From contig JADKAQ010000035.1 of assembly GCA_016719105.1 (NCBI GenBank), forward strand, positions 1-15,857: DNA of 15,857 bases, given 5' to 3'. This document shows, in pieces, positions 1 through 6,334 of this stretch (position 1 is the stretch's first letter; each line of letters starts with the position of its first letter). Under the pieces are notes generated by a model that saw only the letters and a list, made by a program, of their open reading frames with translations, made no database searches and was not told the DNA's origin. Made by a program: the position numbers and the translations under genes. The DNA comes from Gemmatimonadota bacterium (GTDB lineage Bacteria > Gemmatimonadota > Gemmatimonadetes > Gemmatimonadales > Gemmatimonadaceae).

Positions 1-38
1 TTACGCTCGACAACGGCTTGCACGTCACTAGAGGTCAT
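1..38 (-). CDS. Start of a further cassette ORF, cut by the window edge
   Basis: An ATG at 38-36 opens a reading frame of 12 codons (MTSSDVQAVVER) that runs off the left edge. It starts 13 bases past the end of the R' box of the neighbouring attC site, the usual place for the first codon of the next gene cassette in an integron array. The product cannot be recognised from 12 residues and the ribosome binding site is weak. The call rests on position relative to attC only. Confidence 0.35.
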   Translation of the reverse strand, partial: MTSSDVQAVVER

Positions 39-45
39 GTTCGCT

Positions 46-138
46 ATCTAACGTTGAGCATCAGCTGCAGCCGCATCACATCAAGCGAGCGCAGCGAGCA
101 CACCGCAACGCGGCTGACTGCTGCATGCGATGTTAACC
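46..138 (-). other. Integron attC recombination site
   Basis: Read on the minus strand, the site starts with GGTTAAC (138-132; one mismatch to the R'' consensus RYYYAAC) and ends with GTTAGAT (52-46; perfect fit to the R' consensus GTTRRRY). Between them are imperfect inverted arms at 110-128 and 58-74 that share GCAT, CAGC and CAGCCGC blocks. The 110-128 arm carries two extra unpaired bases, as attC hairpins do; extra bases on the R'' side support the minus orientation. The R'' box begins two bases after the BrnA-like stop codon (140-142), the standard cassette order of gene then attC. Folding and a covariance search would settle it. Confidence 0.75.
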
Positions 139-139
139 C

Positions 140-450
140 TCAGCTGGCGCGCCGCTTGCGCCCCCGTTCGGCGGCGAGTCGTTCGGCGAGGAAGACTTTG
201 AGCAAGCTCTGATACGGAACATCGCGTTCGTTCGCGAGCACCTTGAGCGCGTCCAACATGCCATCGGGCAGCCGGAGCGAGATGGTGGTGGTCGACGGCT
301 TCAACGCGGGGAGCCGGACGCGCTGGGCTTGCGACCAGTCGAGGTAGTCGACGGAATCGGCAGCGTCCCAGAAGGCCCGTTCGGCCGCCTCGGACTTATG
401 TAAGTCGGCACTGGCTTGATCGTCTTCTTGGCCTTCGTCGGCTTCGGCAT
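140..450 (-). pseudogene. brnA: BrnA/CopG-like antitoxin, frameshifted near its start
   Basis: The antitoxin should bind and neutralise the BrnT ribonuclease and repress its own operon through a ribbon-helix-helix fold. The expected start is ATG 450-448, giving MPKPTKAKKTIKPVPTY, a typical basic N-terminus. The rest (SEAAERAFWD, then DSVDYLDWSQAQ, KPSTTTISLRLP and VPYQSLLKVFLAERL) lies in another frame. One missing base near 394-402 explains the break: adding one restores a 103-residue protein ending at 140, a normal size. TTTISLRLP is the DNA-binding strand and the C-terminal part the dimer helices. Only the first 17 residues are out of frame. Either a sequencing error or a real mutation is possible. 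Confidence 0.7.
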
Positions 451-746
451 GGCGATACACCTCCCGTTCGCGCCGGCTCATCGGCCGGGCAGAGATTACA
501 CGGATGAGCGTTTCACGGAGCGTAAACACCAGGAAGAGACGGCGGCCGGCCGCCGTCTGCCCAGGGCGGCAGCGCGCTTCCCGTCCTGGTGTGCGCGGTC
601 CACTTGCACGACGAGGGGTTGGTGGAAGAACAGCTCCTCACACCCCCGGCAGATGTGACCGAGTGCTTCGTCCACTTCTTGGTGTCGTTGCCGGCGTCCG
701 ATTGGAATCCGGTCGCGAGCGCGAGGACGGCAAGCGGATCACGCAT
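398..746 (-). pseudogene. brnT: BrnT-like toxin, broken by two frameshifts
   Basis: BrnT toxins are small RelE-fold ribonucleases. Pieces of one are found in three minus-strand frames in the right order: from ATG 746-744 MRDPLAVLALATGF then DAGNDTKKWTKHSVT; next CRGCEELFFHQPLVVQVDRA; then QTAAGRRLFLVFTLRETL and IRVISARPMSRREREVY. The order and the C-terminal RVISARxMSRRERxVY motif are diagnostic of the BrnT family. The breaks lie near 665-670 and 560-570. The end is also unusual: its frame has no stop and reads on into the antitoxin, because of the same one-base lesion that breaks brnA. It overlaps the antitoxin start, as is usual for this pair. As read, the toxin would be inactive. Confidence 0.7.
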
Positions 747-757
747 GCTGAAACGTA

Positions 758-770
758 TATGGCAGCCATA
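758..770 (-). promoter_or_regulatory. Palindromic operator candidate of the toxin-antitoxin operon
   Basis: TATGGCAGCCATA is a perfect 6-bp inverted repeat around one central base, 11 bases upstream of the toxin start codon. On the minus strand a weak -10-like TATACG (759-754) overlaps its edge, with TTGCGG 15 bases upstream as a poor -35. BrnTA-type operons are repressed by their antitoxin at such palindromes; that this is the operator is inference. Confidence 0.4.
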
Positions 771-812
771 CAACCCGCAAGACATGCGCCCTCAGGTCGG
801 GCGGAGGGTTAA

Positions 813-1067
813 CGAAGATTCAACCGCCCCCATAAGCCAATCTGCCCGGTCAACCTCCCGGTCCGTTCGACCACGCAGAATCACTTCCCACGGTCAGCCC
901 AAGTCCTTCGGTACTGCCCAGCCGAACGGACCGCTCTCGCACACTACCACCACTTCCCCGCACTCGCCAGCCTCTGCACCACGTCCCGCCGTACTTCTCC
1001 CACGCGCGCGGGTTCTGGCACGGCACCGACCACCTGCTCCTCGTCGTCATTAGACCGCAGTTCCAAC
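813..1067. other. Intergenic stretch with a long-spaced inverted repeat
   Basis: I see no convincing gene here between the toxin-antitoxin cassette and the end of the sigma/FecR operon. The one structure is a perfect 11-bp inverted repeat, CGGTCCGTTCG at 859-869 and its complement at 923-933, separated by 53 bases. It has no T-run, so it is not a standard terminator. It might mark an element boundary. Confidence 0.4.
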
Positions 1068-1358
1068 TCACGGCTCCCGTCCCATCCACCACCCCACCCC
1101 CCGCCCCACCAACCCCAGCACCGCAACCCACACCCCCACCACAAACGCATACCCTACCGACCAGTAGCCCACCACCAGCACCACCGCGCCCTCCTCCGCT
1201 CCGACCGCCCCCGCCTCGAGCACCACCCACACCGCGACGACCGCCGCGCTCGCGATCCCCGCCGTCAGCACCACGTGCCACCGGGCCGCCCCCGGCCGTC
1301 GCATCCCCCAGTGGAACCCACACATGGCCGCTGCCACGCTCAACGCCCACGCAATCAT
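1068..1358 (-). CDS. Small multi-pass membrane protein, last gene of the sigma/FecR operon
   Basis: The 96-residue product is almost wholly hydrophobic. Likely membrane segments are residues 2-17, 27-47 and 58-88, the last long enough for one or two passes. The short linkers carry RRPG and, at the end, GWWMGREP. I do not recognise the family. The start is ATG 1358-1356, which overlaps the TGA of the upstream gene as ATGA, so it is probably translated by coupling. That makes it the sixth and last cistron of the operon and a candidate membrane partner of the single-pass proteins before it. No clear terminator follows. Confidence 0.65.
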   Translation of the reverse strand: MIAWALSVAAAMCGFHWGMRRPGAARWHVVLTAGIASAAVVAVWVVLEAGAVGAEEGAVVLVVGYWSVGYAFVVGVWVAVLGLVGRGVGWWMGREP

Positions 1359-1723
1359 CGGCCGCCCCCACACCCATACAACACCCGCGCCATCCCATCC
1401 CGCTCCTTCGCACACTGCCCCGCCAGCAGCTGCCCTAACTGCCGCCTGATCGTATCCAGCGCCACCCGCTGCTGCACCACCTCGTGCGCGAAGGCCGAGT
1501 CCTGCCGCACATTGACCGCCTCGATCGCCGCCAGCCGTCGCGACGGCGGAAAGGTCTGGAAGCCGAGCGTCGCCACCAGCCCCCCGGCGACCCCCACCAC
1601 CCACCACGCGCGCTGCAACTCCAACCACGCTGACCATCTGGGGGGAGCGGCGAGCGTCTCGAGCGTTTCGCGCGCACGCGACGGAGCACGCGTCGGCGCC
1701 GGTCGGCGCGATCGACGGGTCAT
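1355..1723 (-). CDS. Small single-pass membrane protein with a helical periplasmic or cytoplasmic part
   Basis: This 122-residue protein has a basic, Arg/Pro-rich N-terminus (MTRRSRRPAPTRAPSRAR), one membrane segment at about residues 40-56 (WWVVGVAGGLVATLGF) and then a polar helical region at 62-102 (RRLAAIEAVNVRQD through VQQRVALDTIRRQL) that could form a coiled coil. Two cysteines (104 and 118) lie near the end. The positive-inside rule would place the N-terminus in the cytoplasm. Its ATG (1723-1721) overlaps the stop of the 377-residue gene, and its own TGA overlaps the next ATG. It is a real coding frame by position but of unknown function. Confidence 0.65.
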   Translation of the reverse strand: MTRRSRRPAPTRAPSRARETLETLAAPPRWSAWLELQRAWWVVGVAGGLVATLGFQTFPPSRRLAAIEAVNVRQDSAFAHEVVQQRVALDTIRRQLGQLLAGQCAKERDGMARVLYGCGGGR

Positions 1724-2853
1724 GGCGACACCTTCACGACCAAGGAGGTGCTCACCCCTCCCTGACGGGCGCTGTACGGGCCACCGGAGAACGGGCGCAC
1801 CAGGACGCGCGTCGTACCAGCCTCCAACCCCTTCAACCCATTCGTCCCCAGACGCGCGATGCGCAGGTCCTCGACGACGAACAATGGCGCAAAGTCGAGC
1901 ACGACCGAGCCATCGCCACGCAGCGCCGTGATCCGGAGCGCCTGCTCGGGCATGACTTCCTCACCGACCGAGAGTCGCACCGTGTCGGGACTGACGCGAA
2001 GCTGGGTTATCTCGTTGGCGGCCTGCCAGGCGCGCGCAATCGCGGCCTGCATGAGGCTGTCCCGTCGAAGCGCGCCCGCATCCACCGGTGAAGGGACCGC
2101 CGTCCGAACGGTGTCGCCCGAGGATCGCGCAGACCCATCGGTGGAGTGCTTCGCCAGCTGACGCGGCGACGACGCCGCCACGGGCGCCGTGACGGCTAGA
2201 CTCGACGAGTTAGGGGTGACCAGCGGGTCCACCAGCGCTACACCGCCGTCTTGGCGCCTGACGTACCGCGGCCGATGCTCAGGACACCGCGCCTCGGCCG
2301 CTCCCTGCAGGTCTCGCTCGACCGCCTCCTCGAAGTCACGTCCCCGAGTGTACAGGCTGCGGCTGGAGCTCACGCGGTGCATGACCGTTTTGAACGACGC
2401 GTCGCCTTCGGGCAATCCGATGCAGCTGAGGATGAGGTCCCCGCGCACGCCGCCGCCGCGCCAGAAATCGTAGGCGATCGTCACTCCGGGCGTCGGACCG
2501 GCAAGCGCGCTGTTGCCGGGCCGCACCTCGTACGCCGCATCGCGCCGCGCGCCAATCGCTGCAACGAGCGCCGCGCGGATCTCCCCCACCGACATCGGCA
2601 CGCCGCTCCCGGCGTAGTAGCCGACAACTCGAATCGGATAGCGCACCCCCTCGTGCGCCCCGAGCGTGACCATGACGACGCTGTCCTGTAAGAAGCGGGA
2701 CGTGTCGTACGCGGACACCAGGACCACGCCGTTCGACACTATCGCCCAACGCCGGTCGTTCCCGGCCAGCTGCCTCATCCCCACGGCGATCGTCACGACA
2801 ATCACTCCAATCGTCAGCAGCGGAGTGCGCACCACCTGCCAGATATCCCGCAT
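1720..2853 (-). CDS. Membrane-anchored protein with an Ig-like (BIG2-type) C-terminal domain
   Basis: The 377-residue product begins with one membrane segment at residues 10-26 (TPLLTIGVIVVTIAVG) that probably anchors it with the bulk outside the cytoplasm. Residues 30-200 form an unrecognised globular region (VSAYDTSRFLQDSVVMV; GVTIAYDFWRGGG). Residues about 205-265 are a Ser/Ala/Pro-rich linker, and 285-377 resemble a bacterial Ig-like fold (ITQLRVSPDTVRLSVGEE, then GLEAGTTRVLVRP). The start ATG 2853-2851 has a GGAGG ribosome site eight bases upstream. It lies 56 bases after the preceding gene, the only non-overlapping junction of the operon. A surface-exposed or periplasmic sensing or adhesion role is inference. 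Confidence 0.75.
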   Translation of the reverse strand: MRDIWQVVRTPLLTIGVIVVTIAVGMRQLAGNDRRWAIVSNGVVLVSAYDTSRFLQDSVVMVTLGAHEGVRYPIRVVGYYAGSGVPMSVGEIRAALVAAIGARRDAAYEVRPGNSALAGPTPGVTIAYDFWRGGGVRGDLILSCIGLPEGDASFKTVMHRVSSSRSLYTRGRDFEEAVERDLQGAAEARCPEHRPRYVRRQDGGVALVDPLVTPNSSSLAVTAPVAASSPRQLAKHSTDGSARSSGDTVRTAVPSPVDAGALRRDSLMQAAIARAWQAANEITQLRVSPDTVRLSVGEEVMPEQALRITALRGDGSVVLDFAPLFVVEDLRIARLGTNGLKGLEAGTTRVLVRPFSGGPYSARQGGVSTSLVVKVSP

Positions 2854-2909
2854 CTCGGATGTCCTCCGGGTTGTGTACGAATCGTTGCGCCTGGCCAGCC
2901 ATCCCCTCG

Positions 2910-3428
2910 TCAGGCAGCGCGCTCCAGATCATCAGGAGTCGCGTACCACCGGATCGCCAGGTCGCGGTGGCGCGCGTCGCAGTGATAAAGCACCTCCTCC
3001 AATCGCATCCCCCCGGCGTGATCGTCGCTCGCCGTGGCGAGGAGGCAGCGGCAGGCAGGGCCGAAGCACCCGTCGAATCGCTCGAACACCTCCAGCACGA
3101 TCCCGGCGTCGTACGGCGCACGCGGCGGCGTCGACTCGCACCCTGCGCCCTGTGTGCGAGCCCAGGGAAGGAGCACGTCGCCGGGTTCCACTCGTTCGCG
3201 GATCCACCGCTCCTGCACCGCCGTCCGGCGCAGCGACTCCATCGAGTCCACCTTGGCTAGCGGCCAACTGGAGAGGCCGACGCGCAGGTCCACATGCGCC
3301 GTCGCCCCGACGGCGAGGACAAACTCGAGGGCGCAGGGGAGCGACGGCTGCTCGCGAATCATCCGGGTGGCGTGGCGCGCCAGGGTGTGGGCGGTGGCCA
3401 CCAGCAGCAAGGGCGTGTGCGGGATCAT
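2910..3428 (-). CDS. Orphan 172-residue protein with six cysteines
   Basis: The third gene of the operon starts at ATG 3428-3426, overlapping the FecR stop as ATGA. No signal peptide or clear membrane segment is visible, although the N-terminus is mildly hydrophobic (MIPHTPLLLVATAHTLARH). Six cysteines lie at residues 32, 97, 121, 126, 128 and 150, with the cluster GCFGPACRC in the middle of the C-terminal half, and there are several histidines. This could bind a metal or form disulfides. I recognise no family. Its tight coupling to fecR suggests that it acts with the sigma/FecR pair, but the sequence gives no function. Confidence 0.7.
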   Translation of the reverse strand: MIPHTPLLLVATAHTLARHATRMIREQPSLPCALEFVLAVGATAHVDLRVGLSSWPLAKVDSMESLRRTAVQERWIRERVEPGDVLLPWARTQGAGCESTPPRAPYDAGIVLEVFERFDGCFGPACRCLLATASDDHAGGMRLEEVLYHCDARHRDLAIRWYATPDDLERAA

Positions 3429-4294
3429 CGCGCCCTCCTCGGCGGCTCCCCCCAAAACGCCTCCCCGCTCTCCCCCACGGTCAGCTCGATCCCGATCCCC
3501 GTGCGCGCCCCGCGGCTCTCCAGGCGCACGCGGCCATGCGTCACATGCACGCGCGTCGTCGATGGATCGCGGACCTCGACCTCGAACTCCGTCCCGGTCA
3601 CCGTGATGCGGGCCGACGGCGTCACGACGACGTATTGACCGGTGGGGAGCGGCTGCAGCCTGAATCGCGCCGATCCATCGAGGATCAGCTCGCGGATTCC
3701 GTAGCCATCCGCCTCGTCCTTCCACTCCAGGCGCGAGCCAGGTGGGAGGCTGACCCAGGAGTCGGATCCCAGTCGAATCGACTCCCATTCGCGCCCGCTC
3801 GCCTCGGCCACCCGCACGCGTGGCCCCTCCAGGCGATCGGCGATACGTACGCCCATCCACCCCGACAGCGGGAATCCAACGATCACCAGCAGCGCCGCCG
3901 CCAGCTGCCAGCGGCGCACGCGGTATGGCGCGCGCGCATCGCGGGGAGAATCGACCGGTCGCTGGACGCCCGTCGCCTCGGCTCCCTCCCGCTTCCACGC
4001 CGCCTTCGCCAGAAAGCGTTGCCAGCTCGCCGCCATTTCGTGCTCCGGCACCGCGACGTCGCGCGAGGAGGGCCAGGCCTTCCACGCCTCGATCACCGGC
4101 GTCACGTGGCGACGGAACGCCTCGTCGTCGCGCAGCCGCGCCTCGACCGCCAGCGCCTCGTCAGGCGAGAGTTCTCCCGCCAGAAAGTCGGAGATGAGCG
4201 TCACCTCGGGATCGGCCGACAGCGCCTCCCGCATCTCGTCGCGCGTCAGGTTGCGCCCTTCCCCCGCCGGGACCAGCCATTCGTCCGCTCTCAT
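3425..4294 (-). CDS. FecR-like membrane regulator (anti-sigma factor)
   Basis: FecR proteins hold a cognate ECF sigma factor inactive, or activate it when an outside signal arrives. This one has 289 residues. Residues 33-71 (ISDFLAGELSPDEALAVEA) form the N-terminal anti-sigma region found before FecR domains. One membrane segment lies at about 130-147 (LAAALLVIVGFPLSGW), and the periplasmic FecR domain at about 170-262 is recognisable from LGSDSWVSLPPGSRLEW, LDGSARFRL, VVTPSARITVTGTEFEVEV and VHVTHGRVRL. The start ATG 4294-4292 overlaps the sigma stop as ATGA. No TonB-dependent receptor lies nearby, unlike iron-citrate FecR systems, so the signal is unknown. Confidence 0.9.
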   Translation of the reverse strand: MRADEWLVPAGEGRNLTRDEMREALSADPEVTLISDFLAGELSPDEALAVEARLRDDEAFRRHVTPVIEAWKAWPSSRDVAVPEHEMAASWQRFLAKAAWKREGAEATGVQRPVDSPRDARAPYRVRRWQLAAALLVIVGFPLSGWMGVRIADRLEGPRVRVAEASGREWESIRLGSDSWVSLPPGSRLEWKDEADGYGIRELILDGSARFRLQPLPTGQYVVVTPSARITVTGTEFEVEVRDPSTTRVHVTHGRVRLESRGARTGIGIELTVGESGEAFWGEPPRRAR

Positions 4295-4920
4295 TCCACC
4301 TCCCTCCCCCGTAACGCGTCGGGCGTGAGTCCATCCGCCGTCAGCTGCTCGCGCAGTCGCGCATTGGCGCGAGACACGCAGGCCCGGCAGGTACCGGTGT
4401 CGATGTTCAGGTGCGCCGCCGCCTCCTTGTAGCTGTACCCGAACTCCACCACCAGCAGCCACGGCTCGCGGATGTACTCGGGGAGCCCACGGAGCGCCTC
4501 CTGGATCGTGAAGCGGATGTCGTTGTCGTCCGCCGAGCGTCGCGTGTTCATCCACCGACGGATCGTGGCCGACGGCCCGGTGATGAGTCGCATGAGGCGC
4601 GACTGGGCCTGGGCGTTACGATGCCGGTCGATGGCTACGTCACGCACCATGACCATCAGGCGGATGCGTGCATCGTCCCCCGCCAGCCCCAACGCCTCCC
4701 GTCCCCCGTCGCGCGCGCGCTCGCGCTCCCGTTCGCGCTGGGCGAGGAACTTGAGGATCGCGTCGTGCACCACGTCCTCCACCTCCTCCGGGTCAACGAG
4801 TCGCGCGGCATAGCGCGTGAGGTCTCCCTGCATCTGACGGTACAGGAGGGCGATGTCGGCTTCGCCCTCCAGTCGTGTGGCCGGCCGCACGAGCGGCAGC
4901 ACCTGACGCTCCTTGTCCAC
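4291..4920 (-). CDS. ECF-type RNA polymerase sigma factor
   Basis: The 209-residue protein directs RNA polymerase to a small regulon. Region 2 spans about residues 26-107 (LLYRQMQGDLTRYAARLV, EEVEDVVHDAILKFL, then VMVRDVAIDRHRNAQ). It contains an Arg/Glu-rich insert at 62-80. Region 4, with the helix-turn-helix, is at about 137-192 (ALRGLPEYIREPWLLV, GYSYKEAAAHLNIDTGT). I chose GTG 4920-4918 because AAGGAG stands eight bases before it. An in-frame ATG at 5091 would add 57 residues of non-family sequence and has a poorer site. The frame stays open upstream into the repeat tract, which is not part of the gene. It heads the FecR operon and overlaps fecR by four bases. Confidence 0.9.
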   Translation of the reverse strand: MDKERQVLPLVRPATRLEGEADIALLYRQMQGDLTRYAARLVDPEEVEDVVHDAILKFLAQRERERERARDGGREALGLAGDDARIRLMVMVRDVAIDRHRNAQAQSRLMRLITGPSATIRRWMNTRRSADDNDIRFTIQEALRGLPEYIREPWLLVVEFGYSYKEAAAHLNIDTGTCRACVSRANARLREQLTADGLTPDALRGREVE

Positions 4921-5135
4921 GCTGGTTGCTCCTTCCCGAAGGTGGCACGGCCCAATTCCATGGACGCCGTCCAGCCCTCCGGGCAATGAAGGGAGATTGA
5001 CCTTCCAGACCGGGGCGACAGGAACTGCTTCTTTCGGGCCCCCTACAATCACCGGACGAGGGGGCGAAAACGCAGCGTCGAATTTGAACATTTCTTCGCG
5101 GATGCATCCAGAGGGTTGTCCGCGAGGCGGTTTTC

Positions 5136-5164
5136 CACATAGCACCCCCACTTCCCCTTGACAA
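5136..5164 (-). promoter_or_regulatory. Promoter of the sigma/FecR operon
   Basis: On the minus strand TTGTCA (5164-5159) and TATGTG (5141-5136) are separated by exactly 17 bases, a good sigma-70-type promoter. It would give a leader of about 210 bases before the sigma start at 4920. The leader holds no other gene that I recognise. If the operon is self-activated, a second ECF-type promoter would be expected, but I cannot identify one. Confidence 0.55.
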
Positions 5165-5214
5165 GAAGGGCAGTCGGGGGGTTTAGTAGAGAGGTGTGTC
5201 AGCGAAGGAGCCGT

Positions 5215-6245
5215 CGCGGCCCCTGCCGACCGCCTCGCGGCCCTCGACCGCCTCGCGGGGTCTCGACCGCCTCGCGACCACTCTCGAGCGGCTCGCGGCC
5301 TCTCTCGAATGCCTCCCGACCCCCTCGGACGCCTCCACCGGTCGAAAAATCGACCGCGCGCCCTGCACAGGCCACATCGCGGCCGGACGAGGCGACCACG
5401 CGCCGCGCACAGGCGACCTCGCGGGGCGGCCATGCCACCGCGCGGCGTACACAGGTGACGCCGCGCACTGCCGAGATCACCGCGCGACGCGACTAGATCA
5501 CCGCGCGGCGCGACGACATCACCTCGCGGCGCTGACGGGCGACCGCCGGGAGCGCACAGGCGACCTCGCGGCCAGGCAAGGTCACCTCTCGCCGCGGCAA
5601 GACGACGTCGCGACGGGCTCAGGCGATCAAGCGGCATGCACAGGTGACGCGACGGGGTGAACAGGCCACCGCACGGCGCGCCTGGACCACGTCGCGGTGC
5701 AACCAGGTGACCGCGCGCTCCGGAAAGGCGACCGCGCGGCGCGCACAGGCGACGAAGTGGCGCTGCCAGCCCGCGTCACGCATCGCACAGGCGACGTCGC
5801 GACAGCTCCAAACGACGACGCGGCGCGACGCAACGACCGCGCGACACGACCAGGTGGCGCGTCGCCTCGCACAGGCCACCACTCGGCGCGGCCAGGTGAG
5901 CGCACGGGGCGCACAAGCGGCAATGCGGCGCGCACCAGCGATGCGTCGGAAGGAGCAGGCGGCGTGGCGCAGCTGCAAGGTCACGTCGCGACGCGCGCAA
6001 GCGACCGCGCGGCATGCACAGGCGACCGCGCGATGCGTCCAGGAGACCACGCGCATCGTCCAGGCAAGCGCGCGACCGTGCGAGACGGCGTCGCGCGCTG
6101 ACCAGGTCGCGTTGCCGCGTTGTCAGTGGACGATGCGCGGTTGTCAGGCAAAGGCGCGGCGTTGTCAGGGACCGTTGCAGCGTTGTCGGGCAACGATGCG
6201 GCGTTGCAAGGCGGCCGTACGGCGTTGCACGGCGAACGCGCTAGT
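5215..6245 (+). repeat. Degenerate 21-bp tandem repeat tract (minisatellite), about 47 units
   Basis: A roughly 1-kb tract is built from 21-bp units. After a few irregular units at the left end (18, 19, then 21 bases; core GACCGCCTCGCG), the 21-bp phase holds without a slip from about 5255 to 6245. The middle part (about 5345-6110) has the consensus CAGGCGACCGCGCGGCGCG plus two bases. The right part (about 6110-6245) shifts to a GCGTTGTCAGG-type unit. Units differ by many substitutions but share the frame and length. Because 21 is a multiple of three and the unit rarely makes stops, long ORFs appear in several frames on both strands. There are no unique spacers, so this is not a CRISPR array. 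Twenty-one bases also equals two helical turns. Confidence 0.85.
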
Positions 6246-6247
6246 GG
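5255..6247 (+). pseudogene. Coding-like heptapeptide repeat frame within the 21-bp tract
   Basis: In the plus-strand frame that includes 5644, every unit encodes seven residues of the type A-Q-A-T-A/S-R-R. Differences between units fall largely in third codon positions: CAG or CAA; ACC or ACG; CGG, CGC or CGA; GCG, GCC or GCA. That is what selection on a protein in this frame would leave, and other frames do not show it. The inferred protein would be a long basic helical repeat. Against a live gene: a TAG at 5494-5496 and a TGA at 5533-5535 interrupt it, no good start with a ribosome site is seen, and the frame has no stop after the repeats but runs into the out-of-frame shadow of the 6335 gene. 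I treat it as a decayed or chance-preserved repeat gene. Confidence 0.4.
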
Positions 6248-6260
6248 CTTGCACGACAGG

Positions 6261-6289
6261 GAAGCACGTGAAGGACGCGCGCGTGCTTC
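6261..6289 (+). promoter_or_regulatory. Hairpin in the leader of the 6335 gene
   Basis: GAAGCACG (6261-6268) and CGTGCTTC (6282-6289) form a perfect 8-bp stem with a 13-base loop, 45 bases before the start codon at 6335. No T-run follows, so it is not a standard terminator. It may be an mRNA leader structure or a regulator-binding site. No clear promoter is visible for the downstream gene. Confidence 0.3.
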
Positions 6290-6334
6290 GTCAGGGGTTC
6301 CGCGTCCACCACCATATAGGAAGGAGACGGCACC

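Larger units (their letters stand above)
46..812 (-). mobile_element. Probable integron gene cassette carrying a toxin-antitoxin pair
   Basis: The BrnT/BrnA-like genes and the attC site behind them form one compact minus-strand unit. The right boundary is uncertain: a GTTAACC-type sequence lies at 806-812 on the minus strand, 60 bases before the toxin start, and could be the junction left by insertion, but I could not find paired attC arms to its right. No integrase gene or attI is visible. Toxin-antitoxin cassettes with their own promoter are known in sedentary integron arrays, where they may stabilise the array. Confidence 0.45.

Noticed and set aside
850..1413. A 187-residue minus-strand Gly-rich ORF
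   Set aside because: It overlaps the coupled membrane genes in another frame and its Gly/Val-rich text is typical of a GC-rich shadow.
2666..4432. A 588-residue plus-strand ORF
   Set aside because: It is antisense to the FecR operon, Arg/Pro/Ala-rich, and has no recognisable domain; the minus-strand frames are the real genes.
4921..5637. A longer sigma factor reading through the repeat tract
   Set aside because: The frame is open only because the 21-bp units lack stops; the added residues are low-complexity and a good ribosome site marks GTG 4920.
5215..6245. CRISPR array
   Set aside because: The 21-bp units are contiguous, with no unique spacers, and units diverge too much for CRISPR repeats.
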